From Hordeum vulgare subsp. vulgare (Eukaryota; Streptophyta; Magnoliopsida; Poales; Poaceae): a stretch of DNA of 64,000 nt. How positions within the stretch are numbered: the first letter of the stretch is position 1; each line of letters begins with the position of its first letter. The stretch spans positions 437,625,529 through 437,689,528 of the forward strand of contig NC_058522.1 in NCBI RefSeq assembly GCF_904849725.1, read 5' to 3'. The notes under the pieces are model-generated. The model saw nothing but the letters and a program-made list of their open reading frames with translations, was not told the DNA's origin and ran no database searches. The position numbers were made by a program, and so were the translations under genes. This document shows positions 46,510-57,501 of this stretch, piece after piece.

Positions 46510-48315
46510 TGTTGGAATTATGCCCTAGAGGCAATAATAAATATAGTTATTATTATAATTCCTGTATCAAGATAATCGTTTATTATCCATGCTATAATTG
46601 TATTGAATGAAGACTTATATACATGTGTAGATACATAGACAAAACACTGTCCCTAGGAAGCCTCTAGTTGGTTAGCCAGTTGATCAAAGATAGTCAGTGT
46701 CTTCTGATTATAAACAAGTTGTTGTTGCTTGATAACTGGATTACGTCATTAGGAGAATCACGTGATGGACTAGACCCAAACTAATAGACGTAGCATGTTG
46801 ATCGTGTCATTTTGTTGCTACTGTTTTCTGCGTGTCAAGTATTTGTTCCTATGACCATGAGATCATATAACTCACTGACACCGGAGGAATACTTTGTGTG
46901 TATCAAACATTGCAACGTAACTGGGTGACTATAAAGATGCTCTACAGGTATCTCCGAAGGTGTTCATTGAGTTAGTATGGATCGAGACTCGGATTTGTCA
47001 CTCCGTGTGACGGAGAGGTATCTCGGGGCCCACTCGGTAATACAACATCACACACAAGCCTTGCAAGGAATGTGACTTAGTGTAAGTTGCGGGATCTTGT
47101 ATTACGGAACGAGTAAAGAGACTTCCGGTAAACGAGATTGAAATAGGTATGCGGATACTGACGATCGAATCTCGGGCAAGTAACATACCGAAGGACAAAG
47201 GGAATGACATACGGGATTATATGAATCCTTGGCACTGAGGTTCAAACGATAAGATCTTCGTAGAATATGTAGGATCCAATATGGGCATCTAGGTCCCGCT
47301 ATTGGATATTGACCGAGGAGTCTCTCGGGTCATGTCTACATAGTTCTCAAACCCGCACGGTCTGCACACTTAAGGTTCGACGTTGTTTTATGCGTATTTG
47401 AGTTATATGGTTGGTTACCGAATGTTGTTCGGAGTCCCGGATGAGATCACGGACGTCACGAGGGTTTCCGGAATGGTCCGGAAATGAAGATTGATATATA
47501 GGATGACCTCATTTGATTACCGGAAGGTTTTCGGAGTTACCGGGAATGTACCGGGAATGACGAATGGGTTCCGGGAGTTCACCGGGGGGGGCAACCCACC
47601 CCGGGGAAGCCCATAGGCCTTGGGGTGGCGCACCAGCCCTTAGTGGGCTGGTGGTACAGCCCAAGAAGGCCCTATGCGCCATAGGAAGAAAATCAAAGAG
47701 AAAAGGAAAAAAAAGAGGAGGTGGGAAAAGGGGGAAGGACTCCTCCTTCCAAACCTAGTTGGACTCGGTTTGGAAGGGGAGGGTTGCCCCCCTTGGCTCG
47801 GCCGAAGCCCTTGAGGGTCCTTGGACCCCAAGGCAAGGCTCCCCCTCTTCCCCCTATATATACGGAGGTTTTAGGGCTGATTTGAGACGACTTTTCCACG
47901 GCAGCCCGACCACATACCTGCACGGTTTTTCCTCTAGATCGCGTTTCTGCGGAGCTCGGGCGGAGCCCTGCTGAGATAAGATCACCACCAACCTCCGGAG
48001 CGCCGTCACGCTGCCGGAGAACTCTTCTACCTCTCCGTCTCTCTTGCTGGATCAAGAAGGCCGAGATCATCGTCGAGCTGTACGTGTGCTGAACGCGGAG
48101 GTGCCGTCCGTTCGGCACTAGATCGTGGGACTGATTGCGGGGCGGATCGAGGGACGTGAGGACGTTCCACTACATCAACCGCGTTCACTAACGCTTCTGC
48201 TGTACGGTCTACAAGGGTACGTAGATCACACATCCCCTCTCATAGATGGGCATCACCATGATAGGTCTTCGTGCACGTAGGAAAATTTTCGTTTCCCATG
48301 CGACGTTCCCCAACA
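46510..48315 (+). repeat. BARE1-type 3' LTR
   Basis: This 1806-bp LTR pairs with 39442-41265, with a TATA box at 47855-47862. A hand count gives about 52 substitutions against the 5' LTR, or 2.9%. Confidence 0.95.
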
Positions 48316-51155
48316 GTCCCATCAGCCCGGACCTGTGCGCCTTCATTTTCTCCACTTTAGCAGACAATGCCTTGTTCGCTTCACGGGCCTGCTCCAAAGA
48401 CTTCTCTCGTTCCACCAGAACATCCTTCATACCAGCCATTGCAACCAGTGCCGCATCCAGCTCACCAGCAAACTGAACCTTTTCAGCCCTAAGAGTCTCA
48501 TACGCTGTCCCCATCTCGCAAGTTTTCTACCAGCCAGCGCCAAGAGACAATCAGACAAATCCGACAATAAAAAGACTAAGTTCTTCAGACCCCTGCCGAT
48601 GCAAGCAGTCGACAGCGGTCTCGGGGACTACACCCAGTGGGTTCACTGAGAGTGACCCCACTGGCTTGAAACTCAAACAGGTCCGCCCTATTGAGCTACA
48701 TGACAACACCTACGCCTACGAGGCTAATACTACCCGACCTGAGTAAAATTACTCTCGGGGACTCTTACAGTAGGTGCACTCCGAGTGCACCAACTGTTAG
48801 CATTCGACCAGATTAATTATGGATCTGATCACGTCAAAGACAATATGTATAAAGACAACTGCCGGTGCAAGCACTCGACAGAAGTCTGAGGGACTACACC
48901 CACTGGGTTCACTAAGAGTGAACCCATTGCAAAAATCATACGGTATCCGAGCACACCCAGTGGGTTACAAGAGAAAAGTAAATACTTACTAGCCCACTTA
49001 CTCGGATAGCGTCCCGCAGCTCCAAGCTCCGCTGGTACAGGGATGCGATGGAGTCGTACACCTTCTTGGCTTCTCCCGCCATCAGCTCCGCCTGCACCAT
49101 GGCCCCCTTGGCCGCTCCCACCTGATCCTCTGGGAGGCGCTGGACGTTACACTTGACATTCGACGGGCCTGGCATCGTTGGAGGCTCCTTGGGCATCCCA
49201 AGGCTTGCTCCAGTCGGTTCAGCAGCAACCAGCGCTGCTTCAGTCGACGGCATCGCTTCAGTCGGCGGCACGTCCGCAGCGAGAGCAGTAACTGGCGGAA
49301 CAACCTCAAGGACAGGCACCGCAGCTTGCTCAGATCTCCCCTGGTCACCCTCATCCACATAAATCACCCCTGAGGGAAGCCAGACCGAACGGCGTGAGAT
49401 CTCAGAAAAAGAAAGGGGCAAGACCGAAGACAGAATTCGTAATGCGATGATGTAAACTCTCGGAATCGCTACGACGCACCTGGCTGGGACGAGACGACAT
49501 TGTCCATGTCCATGGGGTCATCCCCCTGGCGTGCCGGAGAGGTGGCAGAGGTAGCAACCCTGTCGAGTGAAATTCATTCGACCAATAAACAGGAGTCCAA
49601 TCGAATATCAGAAGAAGTTAGAAGAACAATATACTTACGTCGAGGTGACGGGAACGGTGACCCTCATCCGCGGCAAAGCCTTCCGAGGTTTAGATCCGGT
49701 CAGTTTGGCCACCTTGGAAGGCTGACCCGCAAGTTCAGTAGCAGCGTCCCTGGTCCTCTTGGTGCTCCGGGCACTCGGACCCCCGGGAGAAGTTGACGGG
49801 GCACTCGGAACCGTAGGAGCAGTTGGCGGAGCACTCGAGGATGCTGGAAGGGCCGAGAGAGCTGCAGGTTCATGTCGGCGCTTGGTTCGATGCTCTGGCG
49901 GCGGGGGTGGCGAGTCCTGCTCTTCGTCTTCCCCCTCCTCTTCACTAGACTCTTCCTCCGTTTCCCCACTGTTGGAGACGTACTCGACGCTCTCCACACT
50001 GCCCTCCTGGCTGCCCTCCTCCTCCTCCTCGGCCGGGTTCCCGTTCGAGACAGGGGAAAACCAGTTGGTCCACTTCTACATAAAATACAGTCGGCGACAT
50101 CAGGCGTCAGACAGAGATTCAAGAAAGCGATAAAACTAAGACAATTACGTGCACTCGACAAGTGGTACTCACCTCGTTCGGAGGAGGGTTGTCCGCGCAG
50201 AAAGCCCTCACTCGCCGGGACCCTCTGGGGTTCTCGCAGGCGCTTGTGATATGGAGCACCCACGACGCCACCTTCTCCTCGGTCACGCCCAAGACGTTGG
50301 TCCGAGTGGAGTCTTCGGGCCCCGTGTAGTGCCACATGGCGTGGTCGCGAGCCTGCAGTGGTTGGATGCGCCGACCGAGGAAAACCTCCAGCAAATCTAT
50401 GCCGGTGACTCCCCTCCTGACGACATCTACGAGTGCGTTGACCAGAGGCTGGATGTCGATCTTCTCCGCCTTTGTGAGCGCAAGCTGCTTAGGCGGAGCG
50501 GGTCGATCTAAGCTAAAAGGAGGCAACCCTATCGTGGCATTCGGGCAAGCAACGTCCTAGCAGTAGAACCATGTCGACTGCCAGTTCCTAACTGACTCAC
50601 TCAGCTGAAGAGCAGGATAACTACTTCTACTCTTCTTCTGGAAACCTAAGCATCCGCAGAGCTGGAGAAGGTGTGTCTTATCATCCGACTGGTGAAGTCG
50701 TTTGATAGTTTGGGATCTAGCAGAGAAAATATGTTTGAAAAGCCCCCAATGGGGGGGACAACCGATGAAGCACTCGCACAAGACTACGAAAGCAGAGAGA
50801 TGGGCAATGGCATTCGGGGGAAAGTGGTGAAGTTGCGCCCCGAAGTGGTTCATTATGCCTTTGAAAAAGGATGCGGGGGCAGGGAGAAACCTCGGTATAC
50901 GTGGCTGAGCAGCAGGACACGCTCCCCCTCCCGGGGCGCCGGCTCGATCTCATTCTCAGCCGGCAACCTCCACGACTTGTGCACGATCATCCCGTGCTCC
51001 ACCAGCTCCATCAGACCCCCCTCCGTCACCGTGGAGGGGAGGAAGTCCCCCTGGATCCACCCCGCCGGCAACGCTCGCTGCCGCCGTTGAGCAGGAGCCG
51101 CCGCCTTCCCCTTCTTCTTCTTCGCCTCCAGCTTGCTAGTCTGTCCCTTGGTCAT

Positions 51156-51678
51156 GGCGGAAGCTGCCAGTCCGCGGAGGAGAAGGAAAAGGAAGGAGCT
51201 TGGGTGCGCAGGAGGAGGCGAGAGGAGCGGAGCAATCAAAGGCAAGAGATCCGGCGAGCGTAACGAGAAAACCCTCGTCGCTGAGGTTTAAGTAAGGTTT
51301 CGACTGCGTCACTGGCAGGTGGCCCCGAAACCTTATCCCCTGACCAACCGCGGTGATATCAGTGGAGAATATGAAGGCGCGGGAATCGAGGCGTCAAGCG
51401 CTACTCGAGCGCGATGTCGTCATCCCTGCTGAGCGCGCGGTAACCGAAATTTGAGGATCCCGGAAAATCCGCCGCTGTCACTTGACTGGTCACGTCAGGA
51501 GATACCCTGGAAGCATTCAGTTTCCGACAGTTTGTTCCACCAATACTTCCACTCGGATCGTTGGTGAGAAAAGATAAAATGGATCGAGGCAAGCAACGCC
51601 AAAGTCAGATCCGTTCCAGTCGGATCCAAACTTCAAGCATCGCTTCGTCGTTCCAACCCCAATCCATTCGGGGACTAA
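51156..51678 (+). other. Gypsy region between the antisense ORF start and the 3' LTR
   Basis: This stretch must contain the upstream region of the antisense ORF and the plus-strand primer for the 3' LTR. Next to the LTR start the sequence is cattcggggactaa, a weak purine tract. No supported gene. Confidence 0.4.
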
Positions 51679-52235
51679 TGATGGGGTTACAGTCCTAGGG
51701 TAGGGTCATAGGCCTGCCCTGAAGGTCCAACCCAAGGACTACCCCTCATAAGGGACAAGGCCCTTAGTCAGTTCCGACTGAACTGAGGAGTTCCCTTCAT
51801 CCAGTCAGTAACAGATCCTCGACCGTCCAGTCGGAGATTAGCATTCGGAGTTTATCAAACTAATCGACTGGATTCCACTCTGTGCATCGTAAGCCCCCTG
51901 GAGGGAAACGGTCATACGTTTCCATGTGCCTTTATTAGCATTTAAGACGTACGTTACCTGTAACGTAGGCATTTATTCGCCACTACTCCACCCCTGTGCA
52001 CCGAACCGTTGTGGAGGGCTGCGCACTCTATATAAGCCACCCTCTCCCACTGGTGCAAGGGTTAGCAATTCACTGTATTCTATATTCCACTCGACAACAA
52101 GCTCCCAGAGCACTGAGACGTAGGGCTATTACCTCCACCGCAGAGGGGCCTGAACTCATACAACCTCGCTGTAGCTAAGGCTCTGCCCATCCTTTCGTAC
52201 CCTACACATCTACTGTCAGGCTTATACCCACGACA
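51679..52235 (+). repeat. 3' LTR of the Tat-type gypsy element
   Basis: This 557-bp sequence starts TGATGGGGTTACAG and ends ACCCACGACA, with a TATA box TATATAA at 52029-52035. The next bases (ggacctggatg) belong to the host copia LTR. The matching 5' LTR is absent from the window because the element is 5'-truncated, so the LTR limits rest on the TG..CA ends and the host junction only. Confidence 0.7.
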
Positions 52236-53021
52236 GGACCTGGATGTCCATATTGGCTCCCACATATTCTATGAAGATCTCTATCGGTTGAACCTCTATG
52301 TCAAGGATTCAGTTAATCCCGTATGTTGTTGCCTTTGTCCTTCGGTATGTTACTTGCTCGAGATTCGATTGTCGGTATCTCCATACCAAGTTCAATCTCG
52401 TTACCGACAAGTCTCTTTACTCGTTCCGTAATACAAGATCATGTAACTAACTCCTTAGTCACATTTCTTGCAAGGCTTGTTGTGATGTTGTATTACCGAG
52501 TGGGCCCCGAGATATCTTTCGGTTACCCGGAATGACAAATCCCAGTCTTGATCCATGCCAACCCAACAAACACCTTTGGAAATACCTGTAGATCACCTTT
52601 ACAGTCACCCAGTTACGTTGCGATGTTTGATAACCCACAAGGTATTTCTCCGGTGTCCGGGAGTTGCATGATCTCATGGTCATAGGAACTGATACATTGA
52701 CATGCAGAAAACAATAGCAATAAACTGACACGATCATACGCTACGTTTATAGTTTGGGTCTTGTCCATCACATCATTCTCCTAATGATGTGATCCCGTTA
52801 TCAAGTGACAACACTTGTCTATGGTTAGGAAACCTTAACCATCTTTAATCAACGAGCTAGTCAACTAGAGGCTTACTAGGGACAGTGTTTTGTGTATGTA
52901 TCCACACATGTATTTGCGTTTCCAATCAATACAATTATAGCATGGATAATAAACAATTATTATGAACAAGGAAATATAATAATAACTAATTTATTATTGC
53001 CTCTAGGGCATATTTCCAAGA

Positions 53022-55250
53022 GAAGTAGGAGGCTCCCAAGCGACACCTAACCAATCTAGGAGGCATCACCCTCCAAAAGGTAATAGATGCGGTAGAACGA
53101 TGAATTCCTTGGTATTGTGCTTCAAAAGATAGTCTCATCAACCCTCAATCACTCTCTCACCGATTTGGCATGGGTAGGAGAGATTGATTTTGTGGAAAGA
53201 AATTTGGGGAGCCTAGAGATCAAGTTTCAAATGGTTGGATTGGAATATCCTGATCTCAACACATGAGTAGGTGGCTCTCTCTCAGAAAAATGGATCTGGC
53301 AAGTGTGTGTGTGTGTTCTGAGTGCTTCCTTTGCGAATGAGAGGAGTTGTAGGGGTGTATATAGGCATCCCCCAAAATCTAACCGTTACAACATTATTGC
53401 CCAACTCGGCGACACCAAAATGAATCTCGATGGTACCGGGTTGCACTAAATGTGGCATCTTTTGAATTCTCGGTGAGGCTGATATATAAATCTCGGTGAT
53501 ACCGATTTTATGACCTAGGGCAGTTTCCGAATCTCGGTGAGAGCGATTTCAAACTCAGAAATTCTAAATCTTCAAATCTACTCAATAGAAAGTTGGTCAC
53601 GTGCTTTCGGTGGCACCGATATGAAACTTGGTGGTACCGAGAGATTAGGGTTTGGCAAAGGATCTCCCACCGGAAAAACCGGTAGGGCCGAGTGGGAAAT
53701 GTTGGTGGCACTGGTTTTGCTATTTTAGCTTGGGACAGAGATATTTGTGGGAAAAGGACTGAATATTTTTGGTGGCTATCTGTATGCACTTGAGAAACCA
53801 ATTCATCATAATACCTCACCCCCTTTTAATAGTATTGGATTTCCTATGGACTCGGAAAGTGATTTCTAGAAATGTAAAATGTAGAGTCCTCTTGCTTGAA
53901 GCTTGAGCCAATCCTATTCCTTTCCTTGCATCAGGGGGTTTCTCCTCACAATCCTTTAGCCAATGCAGCTTTGAAATTTTCTGAAATATACTTGGATAAG
54001 ATCATTAGTTCAATGATACATATGTTGTGATTAATTAACCACCTTAGGGAGAAATTGTGCTTTCATGGAGAAATATCTCTAAGCACTTGAGTAGTTAATC
54101 CATGATCAAAACCTCACCCCCTTTTAGTAGTATTGGCTTTCCTATGAACTCAATGTGATCTTGGATCAGTTGACCAAAAATTTAGAGACTTGAAGCTTTG
54201 CCAACACATGTCCTTTGTAGCTTGAGGGTGCACATCTCCATCCATGTACTTCCCTAAGTTGAACTCTTCCAAAAATATAATCAGGAGAAACATTATTCCA
54301 ACAATATGTGTGTTGACATGAATTACCAAAACCACCAAGGGAGAAAATGTGCGTTGAGTTAGCTTTGTCGATCATAGCTTCTTGATGACGATCTCTTCAT
54401 GGCCACAACAATCGTGATGGACCTAGAGACTTCATCACCAGTGGAGTCGCTAAAAAATATGTTCGCACACAAACACATCACAGTGTACCCTCCATGCCAA
54501 GGGTGATGCGCCACAGATTACGCCGAAGGAGCCCCGACAGGAAGCGCGGTACGCAAGCAAATTAGTGGGTGCATTTGTATACCGAGACCCCACACGCCCG
54601 GAAGGGACCCCATCAAGGCACATTGTTTCTATGGGCTTCCCTAGGCTTACCTAATCACTCCTAGTGCCTCGTGGATTGCCGCCCCGCAATGGATAATGAA
54701 CAAAGAACGAGAAGAAGAAGAACCGCGGTACAGAGAAAAGATAAAGCATAAGTAATGATAGATTGTCTTGTCGATTGTGTGTTCAACTGACTGTCACCTC
54801 TTGTCTACTTTTGAGACGGCTGGACTTTTCGTATAATAGAAGGACTGAAAATTTCGTCCACAGCATAAAAAACCCGCACGTAATTCAGACATGAATCTTG
54901 TGTAACATTCCCGATCCATTCGAAGCCCCAATGGTTTCATTCGGTCCTACCGAGTGAATGTTGCCAACACTATGTATTCTTTCATATTCTATTCTGAATT
55001 TCCGAATGGGGTTTGTTCGGTCTCACAGAATGAACTCGGTGCTCTATGAAAATTATCTAACATCCCTCGGTCTACAAAGTCAATTCCAATCGATATGTTT
55101 GAAGTGACTACAACTTTTGTCCATGGCCTTATTTCGGCTCCAAACGTTGCATACCGCCTCAGATTGAGATTATCCAAATATTGTTTGTTTAAATGATACC
55201 GAACTTTTCCATGTTGAACACTTTTCCATTTGATGCCATCTTAATTGGGT
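53022..55250. mobile_element. CACTA-like derivative, base element of the nest
   Basis: The repeat unit interrupted at 30150 resumes with gaagtaggaggctcccaag. Downstream are many short motifs of the type ctcggt..accgag (53410-53700 and again 54920-55080), resembling the subterminal repeats of a Triticeae CACTA group, plus a duplicated segment (acctcacccccttttaatagtattgg at 53810 and near 54110). A short (gt) run lies near 53303. No transposase frame survives. Boundaries and family are uncertain. Confidence 0.45.
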
Positions 55251-55578
55251 TTTCTTGCTTCCATAATCTGATGTGAACATACACTTCACTGGATTTGTCA
55301 TAAATTTTGCATCCGAGTTGTGTTTAGAGCCATCTTCATATGTATCTTGATCTTCACGAAGAGGTCCATCTAATGGTGACTTCCAATCTTTGAATTAATA
55401 TTGATATAGCTTAAGCTACTTTTTATGATTGTGTCAATTTTTAGCATCAAAAGTACGTCTAGTGTCTCGGAATTACATTGTGTATCCAACATCCAAGAAA
55501 AAGAAATAAAATAGAGGGATGCTTAGCTATCAATGGTTAGACCGGCGATGACAAGACTTATTAGAAACAAGGGAAAGT
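55251..55578. other. AT-rich sequence, nothing recognised
   Basis: No supported frame, repeat or terminal motif is seen. It may be the tail of the CACTA-like derivative or unique flank. Confidence 0.4.
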
Positions 55579-55946
55579 AGTGGCTGCACCCACCTCCGAC
55601 GCACCCACATAGTGAACAGTAAATTCAAAAAATAAATTGAAAACAAATAAAAAATTCTGAAACTTGGTGGATGGGATATTGAGCAAATGTTTTAGGAGCC
55701 TACAAAGTTTGGTCACCAAAAACATCAAATGATCTCCATACAGAACGAAATACAAATGATGCTCTGCGCCTATGATATTATTCACATGTTTTGAGAAAAA
55801 AATTGTTTCTTTATACAAATTTCCTTGGATGTTATTTCGCCACCAAATTTTGCAAGCACCTAAAATATTTGGTCATAATCACATCCATCAAGTTTCATTT
55901 GTTTTTTGAACGGGGGTGCAATGTGCTTGGGTGCACAAAAACCACT
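55579..55946. mobile_element. Foldback (long-TIR) element, 368 bp
   Basis: The outer ends agtggctgcaccc and, on the other strand, agtggtttttgtgcaccc are inverted. The arms continue inward for about 150 bp at roughly 75% similarity (for example tgaaacttggtggatg against tgaaacttgatggatg). It has no coding capacity. Long imperfect inverted arms fit a Mutator-like or foldback MITE. No clear target duplication was found. Confidence 0.6.
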
Positions 55947-57057
55947 CTCTTTGAAACAAACCCTCAACATTATTTCTCTTTATATGCAGAAACTTCTGGC
56001 CTATTCAAATCAAGCATGGTAGTTAAAAAACACTATTTAGCGAGGTTACACGCAGTGAGGCGAGCGGAAGCCACACCGCCATCATCGCTTGACCTCTTGA
56101 CTGGACCCAGGCAAACCTTATTATAATAGACAATTGATAAGTCGTCGTGCTAAAACCCCATAGAGCTAGTGGACCAGAGGAACAACCATTCTCGGGGAAA
56201 TAAATCGTAGATTAGAAGGATCGAACCTGTATGCACCTAAGAAAAGACATGATCCAAATAGACCCATCGAAGACCAGCACCGACTAAATCCCACGAGATC
56301 CGACGGAGACAGAAGTCCACTCGTCCTTGGACCATGCTAGGCGCAACATCGAGACGAAGATAGAAGATGTGAGACATTATGCCTACCAAAGGACATTGCC
56401 GTCATCACAAAGTTCCAATTGAATTGTGAACCTAACAAGGACGAGAATGGAGTCCCTCATGCTAATGGGATAAGGACGTCCTCCGCACTTTCATGGCCCA
56501 AAGGCCATCAGAGATGGTACAGATCAGTGGCGTCGCCGATGGGAGGAGAAGGAATGCCTAAGGTCTTCTCTTGTGGAGGAGGAAAAAAGCTTTCAATGTT
56601 TTATTTCTTACATTAACAACCTTTTTTTTTGCAATCTTTCTAACCATTTGATTGATTTGTGGCGGTAAAACTCTCACGTGAATATTGCGGATACTTGAGC
56701 GAGCTCCGGGGCAAATGGTGACGGTCAGACCAGTCAGTGAACAGTTCTTTCTCTGTCATAGGTCCACAGCTTTCGGTCCAATATCCAGCGGACAGCAGTA
56801 CCCCAATCTGCTGGCGTGCAATCCTATCCGTTTACTGGCAGATCCGTCGGTACATGAAATCTCTTGTCCCTTTCATCGTTTTCCTCTTTCTCACCCTGAT
56901 AGATCCTGCACAGTACGTGTGTTCCTTGGAACAAGCGTACAATACTACTCTCGAACACCTAGTTCCTCTCCTGCTCTCTACTCCCTTCTAGGGTTGTGTT
57001 GTGGGCAAATTGGGGGCACCGCTGTACACATCAATTATCCCAGACAACCAGAGTACA
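55947..57057. other. Upstream flank of the zinc-finger gene
   Basis: About 1.1 kb with no recognised gene. The last 380 bp probably includes the promoter and transcript start of the zinc-finger gene, but I see no convincing TATA box at a usual distance. Part of 56150-56600 may be an old element fragment. Confidence 0.4.
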
Positions 57058-57085
57058 CAAACTAACTAGCTAGCTAGTTAGTTTG
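57058..57085. promoter_or_regulatory. 28-bp perfect palindrome upstream of the zinc-finger gene
   Basis: The half site caaactaactagct is followed directly by its exact reverse complement, with no spacer. It ends 41 bp before the ATG at 57127, probably in the leader or core promoter. A role as protein-binding site or RNA hairpin is inference. Confidence 0.6.
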
Positions 57086-57126
57086 CACCACCTTTGCGCC
57101 TTTACCGTCCGCCGGCCGGTCGCCGT

Positions 57127-57501
57127 ATGGAGTTCAACGGCGGCGAGGGAGAGGGCGACATCGACCTCAACCTCTCCCTGCATCGGGCATCGTCACCGGA
57201 GCCGCTTGGCTACTTCACCTGCACCTACTGCGACAAGAAGTTCTACTCCTCCCAAGCGCTGGGCGGCCACCAGAACGCCCACAAGTTCGAGCGCAGCGTC
57301 GCCAAACGCACGCGGGAGCTGGCCGCCGCGCGCCGCCACGGCCACGCGGGCCTGGTCGGCGCTGGCGAGGAGGCCAGCAGGAGAGGGAAGGACCCGACCA
57401 GCAATGCCGCGGGGAGCTCTTCGCACAGGAGGGCGTCGTCGCCGGAGACAGCTCGCCGGGACCTCATCACCGAGGAGATCGATCTGTCTCTCAAGCTCTG
57501 A
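57127..57501 (+). CDS. Single C2H2 zinc-finger protein with EAR-type motifs, probable transcriptional repressor
   Basis: This intronless frame of 124 residues starts MEFNGGEGEGDIDLNLSL. I chose the ATG at 57127 because the upstream extension has no ATG. One plant Q-type finger lies at residues 32-52 (C32, C35, H48, H52; C-X2-C-X12-H-X3-H) with the QALGGH signature at 43-48, which contacts DNA in this family. LxLxL repression motifs occur at both ends: DLNLSL (13-18) and DLSLKL (119-124). Between them is a basic, Ala/Ser-rich linker. Size and layout resemble small grass zinc-finger proteins related to Arabidopsis ZFP and KNUCKLES/SUPERMAN types, nuclear repressors of development or trichome genes. 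Codon usage is GC-rich, as in many grass genes and unlike the neighbouring repeats. It is the only convincing host gene here; the exact orthologue is not determined. Confidence 0.9.
   Translation: MEFNGGEGEGDIDLNLSLHRASSPEPLGYFTCTYCDKKFYSSQALGGHQNAHKFERSVAKRTRELAAARRHGHAGLVGAGEEASRRGKDPTSNAAGSSSHRRASSPETARRDLITEEIDLSLKL

Larger units (their letters stand above)
39442..48315 (+). mobile_element. BARE1/Angela-type copia retrotransposon, full-length, 8874 bp
   Basis: The element has LTRs of 1824 bp (39442-41265) and 1806 bp (46510-48315) with TGTTGG...CCAACA ends, a tRNA-Met primer site, a polypurine tract and a gag-pol frame. It is flanked by a perfect 5-bp duplication GTCCC (39437-39441 and 48316-48320). 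The LTRs differ at about 50 sites plus a few indels, including a 12-bp gap and a G-run length change. It is the youngest visible insertion and cuts the antisense ORF of the Tat-type element. A nonsense codon, a frameshift and a changed protease active site make it non-autonomous as read. Confidence 0.95.
38785..51155 (-). pseudogene. Antisense ORF of Tat-type element (plant gypsy-type transposon protein), intron-containing, split by BARE1
   Basis: On the minus strand a reading frame starts MTKGQTSKLEAKKKKG at 51155. It runs through a conserved part (HFGAQLHHFPPNAIAHLSAF; then AEKIDIQPLVNALVDVV and AFCADNPPPNE) that I recognise as the plant 'putative gypsy-type transposon' domain (Pfam Transposase_28). 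A donor at 50172-50171 and an acceptor at 50077-50076 bound a 97-nt intron. The next exon (50075-49640) is acidic, then Pro/Ser-rich, with a GTAAGT donor. Further exons lie at about 49545-49490, 49370-49010 and 48515-48321, the last a coiled coil (LVEREKSLEQAREANKALSA). BARE1 interrupts this exon. The C-terminal exon (39280-38785) continues beyond. Defects are a frameshift near 50855, TAG at 50557-50559 and TAG at 38923-38925. Function unknown. Confidence 0.7.
31149..52235 (+). mobile_element. Tat-lineage Ty3/gypsy element, 5'-truncated, 12.2 kb without nested BARE1
   Basis: Starting inside the protease domain, the element contains pol with a second (archaeal-like) RNase H, a 70-bp tandem array in the 3' untranslated part, a long antisense ORF and a 3' LTR (51679-52235). 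Dual RNase H and 3' tandem repeats are known hallmarks of the Tat lineage. The 5' LTR, gag and most of protease are deleted. The left junction lies in the sequence ccaataaccaag, where a host copia LTR fragment meets the pol frame. BARE1 is nested at 39442-48315. The element cannot move by itself. Confidence 0.8.
30151..53021 (-). mobile_element. Copia (Angela/WIS-type) solo LTR, reverse, split by gypsy insertion
   Basis: Plus-strand 30151-31148 (TGTTGCGGAACG...) is the reverse complement of the LTR 3' part. Bases 52236-53021 (ggacctggatgtccatattgg ... catatttccaaga) are the reverse complement of the 5' part. Together they give about 1.78 kb, a full-length LTR missing only a few bases at the split. 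The flanks gatgt (30146-30150) and gaagt (53022-53026) form a TSD with one mismatch, and the same repeat unit lies on both sides. The last bases read ...ccaaga instead of ...ccaaca. No internal copia sequence is attached, so it is a solo LTR. Confidence 0.75.

Noticed and set aside
49759..50511. Plus-strand frames of 120-125 codons opposite the antisense ORF
   Set aside because: They are the complement of the acidic, Pro/Ser-rich and conserved exons read on the minus strand, where splice sites and domain similarity are found.
53300..53320. Short (gt) run
   Set aside because: Only about seven repeats; too short to call a notable microsatellite feature.
57193..57494. Antisense frames of 77-83 codons under the zinc-finger gene
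   Set aside because: The plus-strand frame encodes a clear C2H2 finger; the antisense frames are GC-rich shadows.
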